A stretch of 64,000 bases of DNA, from positions 186,001-250,000 of the forward strand of contig JACKQL020000026.1 of the NCBI GenBank assembly GCA_018296165.2, given 5' to 3'. This stretch comes from Termitomyces sp. T153. Its lineage: Eukaryota; Basidiomycota; Agaricomycetes; Agaricales; Lyophyllaceae. The translations under genes were made by a program, and so were the position numbers. The notes below the pieces were generated by a model, which saw nothing but the letters and a program-made list of their open reading frames with translations, did no database searches and had not been told where the DNA came from. This document shows, in pieces, positions 16,539 to 28,445 of the stretch (positions within the stretch are counted from its first letter, which is position 1; each line of letters begins with the position of its first letter).

Positions 16539-17616
16539 TGTCACAACCCACTCCCTAGACCCCGACAACATCCCCAGTCCTCCCTAATGCCCCACCAAAC
16601 TCCTCCAACCCTTGCCCATCCCCCACGCTCACTTTGGGTAACTCCAACACTTCTCCGGCAAACCCCGACAGTCCCCTGACCAACTCCGATGCCTTCTCTG
16701 CAGCCATTGATGCCTCCCCTGATTCCCCCTGAGCTCCTGAGACTTTCTCCCATTGTTCCTGACCATGTCAAACACTCTTGACCCCCACCCTGATTCCCCC
16801 GACCTGCTCCAGAGCACCCTGATGACCTCAGAGTGACCCATGTCCCCAGATAATCCTATCAGAATATCACTGCGGCCTGCCCCATGATCGTACCTGACAC
16901 CTGTCAACTCTGCACAGCTCCGTTGAGCCCCACCACTATATCCACTGTCCTCCAGAGCCATCCAGTAGTTGGTATATAAGTTGTAGAGTAACTCCTAGTA
17001 CTTTAGTCTTGATATTGCATTTACTAGTTTCCTATATCTCATCTTTTGTCTTGTCTCTATTTCTATTTTTAGTCTCAAATCTATCTTTTTTCTTTGTCTT
17101 GTCTCACCTCATCTCTATCTCACCTCGCCTCATCTCTGTCTTATCTTGCCTTGTCTCCATCTTGTCTTGACTGTGTATATTTCCTTTGTCTTCCTAAGTT
17201 CCTTTTATCTCCAATGTCAGCATGAACTCCATGCATGTGCTATGACCCAAACATTCCTATAACAACTCCAGACCTTGCTCCTTGCTCGGTCCCAAAACCC
17301 ATCAAGTCTCAGTGATCCCCCATCAAACTCCAGCTCTGCCCCTCATCATTTGCAAAGCCACCGCTTACTCTGCAGTCTATTTGCGCACCCATGAACTTGT
17401 TCCTGATGCCTGCCCAGGTCTGACATCTAATATACTTGGTCTTAGACTTCTCCAGACCATTCTGGACTTGTTCGGACCACCCCCCCCAGCTTCCCTTTGC
17501 AAGTTCCTTCACTCCACACCAACCCCAGGATGCCAGGTTATAAGCGCAGGACATTGCATCCACCTAGTAAGGATTCACCAGTGTAGCTGAGCCCCCGTTG
17601 TCAGTGGAACCTGACA
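16539..17616 (+). repeat. B-inner 5' LTR
   Basis: The termini are TGTCA...TGACA, 1,078 bp. The same family of LTR occurs at 27429, 29217, 31445, 48831, 53186 and 61956. Confidence 0.93.
16971..17016 (+). promoter_or_regulatory. B-inner LTR promoter and self-primer segment
   Basis: The TATA box GGTATATAAG (16971-16980) is followed about 25-30 bases later by AGTCTTGATATT (17005-17016). A transcript started at normal TATA spacing would begin at or just before this segment, which is complementary to the bases just inside the LTR. Confidence 0.7.
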
Positions 17617-17629
17617 TAATATCAAGACT
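17617..17629 (+). other. B-inner primer-binding site, self-complementary type
   Basis: The 13 bases TAATATCAAGACT follow the 5' LTR with no gap. They pair with AGTCTTGATATT of the LTR (12 Watson-Crick pairs, then G-U). No match to a tRNA 3' end (no TGG start) is seen. This is the layout of Tf1-like self-priming elements. Confidence 0.7.
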
Positions 17630-17648
17630 CCCTCTTACTCCATTCTCA

Positions 17649-20085
17649 ATGTCTGTGTATAATCCCACATACAACCCTGCTGGCTACCTAACCAATGTCT
17701 ATGGTTGACTAGTATAACCAGGTGTTCTATGCTCCCTCCATCAGTCAGGGAATACCTCTGGGCTAGCGCCACCCTCCAGCATTCTCCGCCAATAGCAACA
17801 ATCCTCATATGTACCCTGGAGAATACTCTGCAATGCCTCCTAACCCTGCCTACCTTCCCCCCACCCACTATTATGCATACTCAGTCCCCACTGCAGCCCC
17901 AGCCTCTCTGGAGCACATGAATAATTATTCTCCCCCTTGTCTACTATTCTCTGCTCAAGTTCCCCCTTCTCCCAGGCAGCAAAGGGTCAAAGCCTATGTC
18001 CAACAATGCAATGAAGTTCTCTGCTTCCTCCACCTCTCTCCCACGGAGTTTGCAAGATGTGCCTGCACCCTCCTCACCAACCTAGGCTACCCCAACACCT
18101 CCGCAACTCTGAAAGTCTGGGCAGATCGACTCTTTGACTTCCACAAATGCTATCTGCAAGGGAACCTCCCAGAGACTATGCAAGGCATCTTGAGCATTGA
18201 TGCTAACTTACAGAATGAGCTCTGTGCATTGGTTGAAGAAATCCACACCAGTCTGAATCCCTGCCCCTTCAAAGATCCTCTGGACCCTGCCTGCTCCTTC
18301 CATGTGCAACGCAAGGAACCCATCGGAACACAAGATGAAGCTCCGCCTCCTGTTTCCCACCAGCAGGAAGAATTCAACATGGCCTCCAGCATCTTGAGGA
18401 ATGTTAACCCCACAGGGGGATTGTTTGACCAACCAGCCACCCATACTTTGGCCCTCTCTGCTTGTCCTGGGGCCAACTCCATCCCCAGCGCCTTTCAAAC
18501 CTGGGATCAGCCTGCTGTCCCTGAAGTCCACTCCCAATGGCTGCCCCCACACGTTGACAACAACAACTGGACTCTCTCCTACATTGATGAGCCTAGTAAC
18601 TCTGCCAACGAGCATGCCCCATGCAATGGACCTCCACAAGACTGACCCCCCCACTTTGATCTCTGTGCTCCCTGTGTCAATGCCCCTCCACCCCATCCCA
18701 ACATCCCAGTTCCCCTGCGACAGCCCATGGGCCCTGGAGTGCCCTGACTACCCTTTCCCACTAACTCCCCTTGTTCCCTGCCCACTCCAATGCCTAACCC
18801 TCCCGCCGATGCAAATTACTTCAGACCCCCCACTTCCAGAGAACTCCCTCCCCCTCAATGGGCCCTGGAGCCTCCTCCAGGCAATGCAGGCCAACTCCCT
18901 GGTGGAGGACCACCCAATGGCAGACCTCTTGGAGGATGGGGCCCAGCCATGAACAACTTCCCCCCCAGCATGGAAACAGAAACAACTACTATTACTACTA
19001 CAATGCCAGACCCCTGCCCCAAGCTCAAAACTCACAGGACAATACTTGCAATGCACTGGCCCAGGAAGGTAAACTCAACATTCAGAAGCCTGAGCCCTTC
19101 ACTGGCTGTGACTCCTAGAAGTGGTGAATTTTCCTAACTCAGTGTCTGACTATGTTCCAAGCTAAGCCGATTACCTTCCAACTTGAGAGCTCATGAGTAG
19201 CCTTCACTACGTCATATTTATAGCGTATCACCTTCAATCACTACACCACACTACTCTGGTTTGATTTCAACAACCCTGTGCTCTCCAATTGGCTTGCTTT
19301 TACCCAGGAATTCTCGAGTAAGTTTGGCATCTTTGACACTGTAGCAGAGGTGGAGGAAAACCTCTTCAACCTCTGGATGCGTGACAATGAACACTTCACA
19401 ACCTTTATTGTACAATTCAAACAGGAAGCCTACGAGACTAGCTGGAACTACAATACTCTCTGGTTTGCCCTCCATTGCGCCCTGCCTCAACAGATCAAGA
19501 ACATCCTTTGCCTTGCATCCAAGCAAACCACCTACAATGGGTACAAGGTGCTCATTACCCAGGTCAACCAATGTTACTGAGAAGATCACAGCAAAAACAT
19601 GGTGCCCTGGACCTCTTGGAACACCTCCAGTAACACCAACTGGCAGGCCAGAGCAACCAATGGCATTTGATCCTTGATCCCTGCTAACCCTGCCAACCCC
19701 ACACCCTGTTTTTCTTTAGGCCAAGAAACTCCCAGCACCAATTGACCCCTGGGACAACGCTCATCTGCCCAGCTCAATGCTGCTGACCTCCACAAAACCC
19801 TGGAGCCCCTGGATGCCAACTCCAATGACCATGATGACATTCTGGACCCCACCAATGATCAAGAAGCCTTATGCACAAACAGGATTCAGGATAGGCCATG
19901 GATCAACATGCCAGAGGAAACTCAGAAGAAACAATGGAAAGAGGGCACGTGCATTCTATGTGGTGAGCAGGGACACTTTATTTGCAATTGTCCTAAACAA
20001 CAGGTGATAGGACGCGCTGTGTGGATGATCAACAGAGAAGACTGTGACTACCAGTTTATGGAAAATGAGTCAGCGGTTTAGGTCT
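17649..20085 (+). pseudogene. B-inner gag
   Basis: Gag forms the particle that houses reverse transcription. The ATG at 17649 starts a Pro/Tyr/Asn-rich N-terminus, followed by the longest clean stretch (17809-18645, 278 codons) and a Pro-rich linker. A gypsy capsid-like region follows at 19050-19580 (LNIQKPEPFTG..., SNWLAFTQEFSSKFG, AEVEENLFNLW). It ends with a CCHC zinc knuckle at 19951-19990 (CILCGEQGHFICNCP), which would bind RNA. Stops at 17705, 18643, 19117 and others break it, mostly TGA where CGA is likely. Confidence 0.88.
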
Positions 20086-21490
20086 TGAAGATGCACTAGA
20101 CTGTGGACCAGACCCCAATGTCTTCTCCACCCCAGCCACACTTCTCTGCACAATGGTACTCACCCTGGACAACCTCCCAGCACACCTCCCCTCTCACTTC
20201 TCCACCACCCTCCTCCTCTGCACCACCTTCCCCTTCTCCGACAATCCCTTACCCACACTAGTCGACAGCAGCGCCACAGATAACTTCATTGATGAATTCC
20301 TGGCAGTGCTTGCTCCCCATCTCCTCCAATGCCTCTCTGCTCCGATCCCCCTCAAACTCTTTGATGGAGACCCCATCCCTGCTAGAGACATTACACACTA
20401 CCTGGAAGTGACCATGACCTTTGCCAATGGGTGACAGAAAGAACTCTGACTACTCATTACAAAACTACACCCCTCTGCCTCCATTGTCTTAGGATTCTCA
20501 TGGCTCTGCTCCACTAACCCCCATGTTGACTGGCCCAGCCTCACCCTCCGCCTCAACTGGAACAACCCCACCAATTCCAGGCTGGTACCTTTTGATGTCT
20601 CACCCTCCTCCAAGAACTCCAAGACCATGATCAACCACCCCTGGACTCCTCTGCAGCTCCGCTCCAGGTCTGCACAGTCATTTGTCATCAATGTCTGACT
20701 CAATGGCTTGCCCAAGGTACTCCCCACCCTCATTAACAGCAGCGCCTCCAGCACCTTTATCAGCAGTCAACTTGACCTCTGATGCAACAACCTCAACAAA
20801 CCCCTCAAGCTCCAACTCTTCCACAGAAGCCCTGCCACAACAAGAATCACTCAATACTATGACAACATCCTCACCCTTGACAATGACCTGCAGTTTTAGG
20901 CCCGGCTCCTTGTCACCCAACTATCTCTGTTGACTCTGATCATGCTTGGACTCCTGTGGCTGCAAGACATTGTGCTTGGACTCCCATGGCTGCAAGACAT
21001 CAACTCTGACATCAACTGGAAGAACCTCACTATACTATTCTCCAGCCCCAAAGCAAGTCTAGCAGCCACCATACCCCTCTGCCTCCAGTCTATCTCAGAC
21101 TCCAACATCTCCCACCCCAGTGCCAGCACCTCCGGAGCAACCCAGAGCCCCTCAACCTCCAATGGCAACTCTGATGGTGAAGAAAGCGCAACTCCACCTC
21201 AGTTACTCTCAATCAAATTACGATGGCTGCCTCCCAACATACCTCAGAACTAATACAAAGGCCTGTAGTACCCCAACCAGCAATGCTCAAAACCCCCAAC
21301 CAACTCTGCCACCACTCCAGACTCAACCGCTACCACCCTGATGTCCACCTCCATTGACTCTGGAAGCCTCAACATTAAAATCATTGGCACCATCCTCTTT
21401 GCATGCCTTCTACAAGATGGCACCCCTGCCTTCCAGTTACAAATCATGCCAGCCCTACTGGAGGAGCACCTCCATGCAGGAACCACCACA
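20086..21490 (+). pseudogene. B-inner tandem retropepsin domains
   Basis: Domain 1 has LVDSSATDNFIDE at about 20258-20296 and IVLGFSWLCSTNPHVDW at 20483-20535. Domain 2 has LINSSASSTFISSQLDL at about 20727-20777 and IMLGL.WLQDI...INWKNLTI at 20938-21035. The family normally has one such domain that works as a homodimer. Here two diverged copies lie in one chain, as in B-outer, so the doubling predates both insertions. A 30-bp in-frame tandem repeat (20943-20972 and 20973-21002) is private to this copy. Confidence 0.85.
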
Positions 21491-24318
21491 CCAGAGAGCA
21501 AAATGGAGGAACAGATTCTATCTGAAGTAGTTTCCCTGGAATATCATGAGTTTGCTAATGTGTTCTCTGAAGGAAGTGCCAAAGAACTTCCCCTGCACTG
21601 CTCCTACAACCACAAGATTGACCTCGAAGAAGGCACCTCACCTCCATTTGGCAAGATCTACAACATGTCTGAGATCAAGCTCTGGGCCCTGAAGGAATAC
21701 CTCAACGACATGCTTGGCAAGGGTTTCATATGCCCATCAATCTCTGCTGCTGGCGCTCTGGTCCTGTTTGCCAAGAAGAAGGACGGGTCACTCTGACTCT
21801 GTGTGGATTATCGGGGACTCAACAAAGTCACTAAAAAGAACTGGTATTCCCTCCCCTTGATTGGAGACCTTGTTGATTGTCTCCACAGTGCCAAGATCTA
21901 CACAAAGATAGACCTCTGCTCTGGCTACAACAATGTCTGGATTGCTCTGGGACATGAATGGAAGACCACCTTTTGCACCTGCTATGGCCTCTTTGAGTAC
22001 CTCATAATGGCCTTTGGAATGACTAACTCCCCCACCACTTTCCAGTACTTCATAAATGACATCTTCTATGACATGAACAACATTTTCATTATTGTGTACC
22101 TGGACGACATCCTGATCTACTCAAATTTGCTAGCAGAGCATCCAGAGCATGTCTGCTGCGTCTTGGAATGACTCTGGGAGTATCACCTTCATGCCAAACC
22201 CAAGAAATGCTCCTTCCACACGATGAAGGTTGAATACCTCGGAGTCATTGTCACTCCCAATGGCGTGCGCATAGACCCTGCCAAGGTCAATGCAATACTC
22301 AACTGGCCCCCACTGTGGAATGTCAAGGAGGTACAGTCATTCCTGGGGTTTGCTAACTTTTATTGCCATTCCATTGACAACTACTCCAGAATCACCAAAC
22401 TCCTCAACCAACTCACACAGAAGGACACTCCTTGGAATTGGAACAGCAAGTGCCAAAGCATATTCCTCCTCCTGAAGAAGGCCTTCACCTCCACTCCAGT
22501 CCTCCACCATTTTGACCCCTCCCTGCCAATCATACTCGAATGTGATGCCTCCAACTATGCTATTGCTGGAATACTCTCCCAGTCAGACTCCAAAGGCAAA
22601 GATCTCCATCCCATTGCCTTCTACACTCAATCAATGATTCCCATGGAACTCAACTATGGCATCTACGACAAAGAACTCCTTGCAATTGTTGAAGCCTTCT
22701 GTCAGTGGCAGGCCTACCTCAAGGGATCCCCACACCACATCCAAGTCTACTCCAACCACAACAACCTGCAATACTTCACAACTATGAAACAACTCAGCTG
22801 CCACCAAGCTCAATGGTCTGAAACCCTCTTGGAGTATGACTTCACCATCCACTACTGCTCCAAGTGACTTGGTGCAAAGCCTGATGCCCTCACTTGAAGG
22901 TCCGATGTGTATCTAAAGAAATCATTCAAAGCTGAATGGAATGCATTCAACTATTGAGTGGTAATCTCCCCTGAACATTTACATGCTGTGCTGATTTTAA
23001 ATGAAGAAGGAATCCTCCAGTAAATCAGAAATTCACCCCTGGACTTCTTCACCCAGCACGACCCCCAGAACAACTCTGACAGGTTGAGTGCCTAGAACCT
23101 CTTTTTGCTGTTTTCAAACCACTGCCTTCTGCTCTGGAGTGGACAAATTTATGCTCCAGACCACAAGTCCATCCACCTCAACATACTCTGGCAACACCAC
23201 AACCACAAGCTCCGGGGGCACCCAGAAATTCATAAGACCCTTCAACTCATCTTCCAGACTTACTTTTGGCCAGGAATAAAGAAGGACGTCATGCAATACA
23301 TAAGGGCCTGTGAACCTTGTCTCCAGGCCAAGGTACCTCACCACTGCCCCCACGGATTGTTGAAACCCCTCTCCATTGGCCACTGCCCCTGGTCCTCCTT
23401 ATCAATGAATCATATCATTGAACTTCCTGACTCTGAAGGTTTCAATGTAATCCTTGTCATCATTTGCCACCTCACTAAACAAGCTCTCTTCATCCCCTGC
23501 CACACCACTGACAATGCTCTGGAGTTTGCCAAACTGTTTTTTGAGCATGTATTCTCCAAGCACGGACTCCCAGATGACATTGTCTCCGACCACAGACCCC
23601 TGTTTGTATCCCACTTTTGGCAATTGCTATGCAAAGCATTTGAAATCAAAACCAGCTTCTCCACCGCCTATCACTCAGAGACCGACAGATAAACAGAACG
23701 AGTAAACCAGACATTGGAACAGTATCTCTGCTTATACATTAAAGAATGACTAGCACGCAGAACTCCCCCTTGCTGAGTTTACCTACAACAACACGCTCCA
23801 CTCCACCACTGGAGTCTCCCCCTTCTATGCCAACAAAGGCTACAACCCCCAATTCATCCTATCCCTGAAAGACATCCCCTCCCACATCACCCACAAAGTT
23901 GCTGAGGACCTCCAATCCCTTCACCAGTTCCTCCAGGACAAGATAAACACCACCAATCAAGCCTACTCCAAACATGCTGATGCCTAACACAATCCTACTC
24001 TGAACTGGCTCCCCAGCACCTTGGTTTGGCTTAATCAACACAACCTCAAGACCCAGAGGCCCTCCATCAAACTAGACCACAAATGTCTCAGCCCTTTCAA
24101 AGTCCTCTAGAAGGTCTCCACGCACACCTACAAACTCAACCTACCTCTGGGCTTGAAAGGCCTCCACCCTGTGTTCCACATTTGACTCCTCAAAAAACAT
24201 GCTCCAGATCCCTTCCCTGGCCAATGCCCCAGCCAACCACCCTCTGTTGAAGTTGAAGACGAGTACCACTACAAGGTTGACCAAATCCTTGACTCCCACA
24301 TTGTCCACAGGTGACCCC
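21491..24318 (+). pseudogene. B-inner pol: RT, RNase H, integrase, chromodomain start
   Basis: RT spans about 21540-22270, with the catalytic YLDD at 22097-22108 and the [13 protein letters not shown] helix before it. RNase H spans about 22500-22880 (ILECDASNYAIAGIL, NELLAI-type motif read as DKELLAIVEAF). Integrase spans about 22990-24100, with its zinc motif (CEPCLQAK at 23320) and the DIVSDHRPLF and ETDR blocks; the first catalytic Asp reads Asn. The chromodomain begins near 24255 and is cut at 24318 by a solo Gy-A LTR. TGA at 21794, 22169, 22865 and 22895 all sit at family Arg positions (CGA to TGA); the TAA after ETDR at 23692 is CAA to TAA. Confidence 0.92.
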
Positions 24319-25381
24319 TGATGTGCTCCTATGCCACCTAGTGCCGTGCAGGAAACCTAACACTTGTCACTAGATGGGGTAGCTGGCAATAGGAAGTTAA
24401 TAGTTGAGGGCGAGTCAGTAACTGTCCCAGAGAACTAAAGCTAAAGTGATGGCATGGAAGTGAAGTCGAAAAGAATCGCTACTGCTAACGATAGTCGCAG
24501 CGAAACTGAAACGGTGGCGGGGAGAATAAAGGAGAGAGACAGCGGTAAGAGTAAAACTGAGATCGAAGGACGAACGTAAACTTATTGCTAGCCGCAATTG
24601 CTAGCGTCACTAAGTTGAAGTAACGCTAATAGGCACCCGTAGTCGGTACCACACTAAGTCGAGGTCGAAGTTGGAGAGGTTTGTTGCTAAGCCAAGGTCG
24701 AAGACGAGATGAGGGAATGAGATGAGGTAAATGATACCCTTAAGCTGGTAGCTTATAGATGGGGGAGTAATACAATGGTGATGCGATGGTAAAATTCGAT
24801 GGGGTGATGTCTATGTGCAGGCAGTATTTATACGTTTTCGAAGTATAGTAAGGGAAGGTAAGTAATTAAGCGCCACTAGCGGCGGTGTCTGCCATGGTGT
24901 TTAGGTTGCGTGCCAGGCGTCAGTCCGTAACTAAGTAAAAAGTCATAGGTGAGGCCTTGGCAACGACTAATTGCTAATAAGAACCAAAAAGAGAACGAGT
25001 CCGATGTCAATACCTGAAGTAAGAACACCGTTCAGGGATGTTGGTAAGCTCGACAAGGGGAATGATAGTAAAAAGGTACGCGTCTGGTAATATGTCCATA
25101 TATAGTAAAGGAACGCCGTTTTGTTGCCAGGATCGCTAAGGTCGCTAATAATTGTCGCCAAGGGGGTCTAGGCCTTGATGGTCCAGGCCCATGTTCCAGG
25201 CTTCGCGTGATGTTCCCCGTGATCGATAAGTCTCGTGGTCACTAGAGTCTTGTGCTTTGGTCCAATCCTAGGGCCAAGTCCCGTGCGCTGAGTGTTGTGA
25301 CTTGTGTCAAATTCAAAGTAGTCAGCTGCCGCTAAGTCCGAACCGCCGAAAAAGGTGCTCAGCGATAACTGGGGCTCATCA
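24319..25381 (-). repeat. Solo Gy-A LTR inside B-inner chromodomain
   Basis: It is 1,063 bp, starting TGATGTGCTCC and ending GGGGCTCATCA on the plus strand, flanked by CCCC at 24315-24318 and 25382-25385. Removing it with one CCCC rejoins the chromodomain frame ...[15 protein letters not shown]. It is CpG-rich, so it is younger than its host. A solo LTR is what remains after recombination between the two LTRs of a full element. Confidence 0.95.
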
Positions 25382-25500
25382 CCCCAGTACTTAGTCCACT
25401 GGAAAGGCTATGGATTTGAGGATGACATGTGGGAACTCCAAAAAAACCTTGACAGAGCCCCCAATGAACTCTGGGACTTCCATTGACAACACTCCACCAA
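25382..25500 (+). pseudogene. B-inner chromodomain, 3' part
   Basis: It reads [17 protein letters not shown] and continues to the end of pol near 25485 (ELWDFH). The pattern is the second strand plus the acidic-Trp turn of a chromodomain. It joins 24255-24318 when the LTR is removed. Confidence 0.88.
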
Positions 25501-25519
25501 GCCCCAGGACCCCCAGGAC

Positions 25520-27428
25520 TAGCAAGTACAGATGGCATCAGTGGGTGTAACCCCCACTTCTGAATTCACCAGGGATTCAACTCCCATGAGTATCCCCTAC
25601 GTGTTTTGTTCACTCCTCCTCACTTAACACTAAAAAGAGTCACTTATCCAGGCTAAATGTCCAGAAGCAGCTGTATGCACAATATTATATAATATTACAG
25701 AGGTACAACAGGCTCAAAGCACAAGAAGACTAGTCCAAGAAAGCCCCTACTTCCCCTCCCCCTCTGACTCCACCTCCATTATTCTCCCCACCAGATCCAC
25801 CTCCAGTTGTGCTACTACTATTGCCAGAACTTTGGGATGCCTGTGGAAATCAGCTTGTAGGAAACAGGAAATGAAGAAAGCACTGACAGAGCACTCCCTG
25901 CCACTCCAAGGCCGCCTTGTTGGCAAGCCACTCTTCCTACTACCATGCCCTCTCTGCCATTGCTCAGGTCACCTCCATACTGGGCCCCTGCTGGATCCCC
26001 CGCACCTCCAACCCCTCCAACTGCTGCTCTGCCATCTCTGCCTGTGCTTCCAATGGCCCCATATGTACTTGCAGCTCTTGAAGCTGCAACAATTGTTCTG
26101 TGGCAGTCCTCATGGCAATGTCCTTGTTCCTATGTGCCAAGTCCTGTTTCCTCTGAGCCCTGTCCAGCTCCCTCTGGACCCCATCCCTGTCCTCCCATAT
26201 CTCACAAACCTCCTCCTCGTGGGTGGCCAATAACTGTTCCAACTCCTTCATCCGACGCTACAGGAAGGCCTCTGTGACCAACCATGACCCATCCATGGAC
26301 TGCTCAATGGGGGCCCTAGAGATAGGGGAATACACTGCAGAACCAGGGAGACCTGCCATCACTTGTTTGCCCTGCACCCACTTACTGGGCCCCACCTTTG
26401 GCAAAGGGGATGCCTTCTGCTTCCCCTTGTCCTATGTCAGAGGGGCCCCCTTCCTCCATCCACTTTGTGGAGGTCCCACCTTCATTGCAGACCTCTCTGC
26501 GCTAACCCCTCCTCCTATCCTGGAGCCCCACTCCGACACTCTGCCCTTCTGCCCCTCCTCCAATTGTGCCGCAACCCACACCTGATCCTAATCTTGCTTG
26601 GCAGCAATGCAAGTGGCATGCCAACTCAATGTGATGGAGCACTTTTCATGTTGCAAATATCATGGAAGGCATACCAAAGTATCCCGCTGCAGCCTCAGTG
26701 TGGGCTCCTTGAACTCACACTTCTCCTCCTTCCAGACACAAGACATGCACTGTGGACAAAGATTAGCTCAAGGGAGGAGGAAACTATGTGAGTCACTCAC
26801 TGGGGCCACTGCCTGGCACCACTCAAGGGTGGGGGGACCCCTTGCCTGCCCCATGGCCTCTGCAAATTGCTCTGGCATCACCTTCACCTGAACCACTCTC
26901 AAACCTGTGGGAACCAGTCAGACTACCCCCAGACTAAGGTCAGACTTTGTATGTGAGGGAGGGGTCACCCCTGCCAACGATTGTGCCAGAATGATGACTG
27001 CCAAAGACCCTGAAGGCCCTGCTACCATTGCTGACAACTCTACTTGAAGCCCTGTCAGCACTCAAAGCATAGGGAATGAAACTACACCTATGACTGTGAT
27101 ACATTGCCTAGATGTGCTAGTAATTCCAATGACTCTCGGAATTCTTGGATGACGAAGAAGGAGACTGTGTGGAAGGAGAAGGGGATGCCACTGGGGAATA
27201 CATGGAGGAAGACATTGTGGAGAGTTGGGGAATCCCAGAGTATGTCTGGCCCTTTTTATGACTTGGAAAGAACCCCCTGACAAATGGTGGCCATACTTTG
27301 ACTTTGTTCTCTATGCTGCCAACACTTGCTGTGGTCTGATCAATATTACTCCACTTCAATTCCCATGCCCCATCAATCTCCAAACTGTGCCCTGCGTCTT
27401 GAGGATCTTAACACTGAAGGAGGAGTGA
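25520..27428 (-). pseudogene. B-inner antisense accessory gene (Zn2Cys6-like, coiled coil)
   Basis: It lies between the end of pol and the 3' LTR, on the strand opposite to gag-pol. Reading on the minus strand, an acidic N-terminal part around 27230-27130 (EFLDDEE-like) is followed by a cysteine cluster at 26749-26639 with spacing C-x2-C-x6-C-x15-C-x2-C-x6-C. The fifth Cys codon is now TGA. A Lys/Pro-rich linker and a coiled coil at 26251-25964 (ELEQLLATHEEEVCEIWEDR and on) come next. The spacing is that of fungal binuclear zinc clusters, which bind DNA. Homologous stretches lie in B-outer and at 61.1 kb. It is broken by stops and intron limits are uncertain. Confidence 0.7.
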
Positions 27429-28445
27429 TGTTACAACCCACTCCCCAGACCCCAATGACATGCCCAGTCCTCCCCAACACTCCACCAAACTCCTCCAACC
27501 CTCACCCATTCCCCATGCCCACTTTGGATAACTCTGACACTTCTCTTGCAAACTCCAACAGCCCCCTGACCAACTCCAATGCCTTCTCTGCAGCCGTTGA
27601 TGCCTCCCCTGATTCTTCCTGAGCTCCTGAGACTTCCTCCCATCATTCCTGACCATGTCAAACACCCTTGACCCCCACCCTGATTCTCCCAACCTGCTCC
27701 AGAGCACCCTGATGACCTCAGAGCAACCCGCGTCCCCAGATGATCCCATCAGAATATCACTGTGGCCCACCCTATGATTGTACCTGACACCTGTTGACTC
27801 CATGCAACTCTGTCGAGCCCCACTGCCAGATCCACTGTCCTCTGGAGCCACCCAGTAGTCAGTATATAAGTCATAGAGTAACTCCTGGTACTTTAGTCTT
27901 GATATGGCATTTACTGGTTTCCTATGTCTCATCTTTTGTCTCATCTCTGTTTTTATTTTTAGTCTTGAATCTATCTCTTTTCTCTGTCTCATCTCAACTG
28001 TGTATATTTCCTTTGTCTTCCTAAGTTCCTTTCATCTCCAACATCAGCATGAACTCTGTGCATGTGCTACAACCCAAACATTCCTATGACAACTCCAGAC
28101 CTTGCTCCTTGCTCGGCCCTGGAACCCATCAAGTCTTGGTGATTCCCTGTTAAACTCCGGCTCCACTCCCCATCATTTGCAAAGCCTCCACTTACCCTGC
28201 AGTCTATTTGTGTGCCCACAAACTTGTTCCTGATGCCCACCCAGATCTGATGTCTAATATACTTGGTCTTAGACTTCTCCAGACCATTTTAGACTTGCTC
28301 AGACTGCCCCCTCCCCAGCTTCTCTTTGCAAGTCCCTTCACTCTGCACCAACCCTGGGACACCAGGTTATAAGTGCAGGACATTGCATCCACCTAGTAAG
28401 GATTTGCCAGTGTAGCTGAGCCCCTGTCATCAGTGGAACCTCACA
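27429..28445 (+). repeat. B-inner 3' LTR
   Basis: It begins TGTTACAACCC and ends CCTCACA where other copies have CCTGACA. It is 61 bp shorter than its 5' partner, partly through loss of a CT-rich stretch after the TATA box. The TATA box is GTATATAAG near 27860. Confidence 0.9.

Larger units (their letters stand above)
16539..28445 (+). mobile_element. Gy-B copy B-inner: full-length but decayed
   Basis: LTRs lie at 16539-17616 and 27429-28445. It sits in B-outer between protease and RT: the flanks read ...GAGCACCTC and CCTCCATGC..., which join to the same sequence as in its own body at about 21465. The duplication is CCTC, or ACCTC with one base lost at the right joint. The order is LTR, PBS, gag, two proteases, RT, RNase H, integrase, chromodomain (split by a solo Gy-A LTR), antisense gene, LTR. 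Confidence 0.92.

Noticed and set aside
16971..17300. CT-rich LTR stretches as possible structured RNA or terminators
   Set aside because: Low-complexity CTCAT/TTGTCT text differs in length among copies and shows no conserved pairing.
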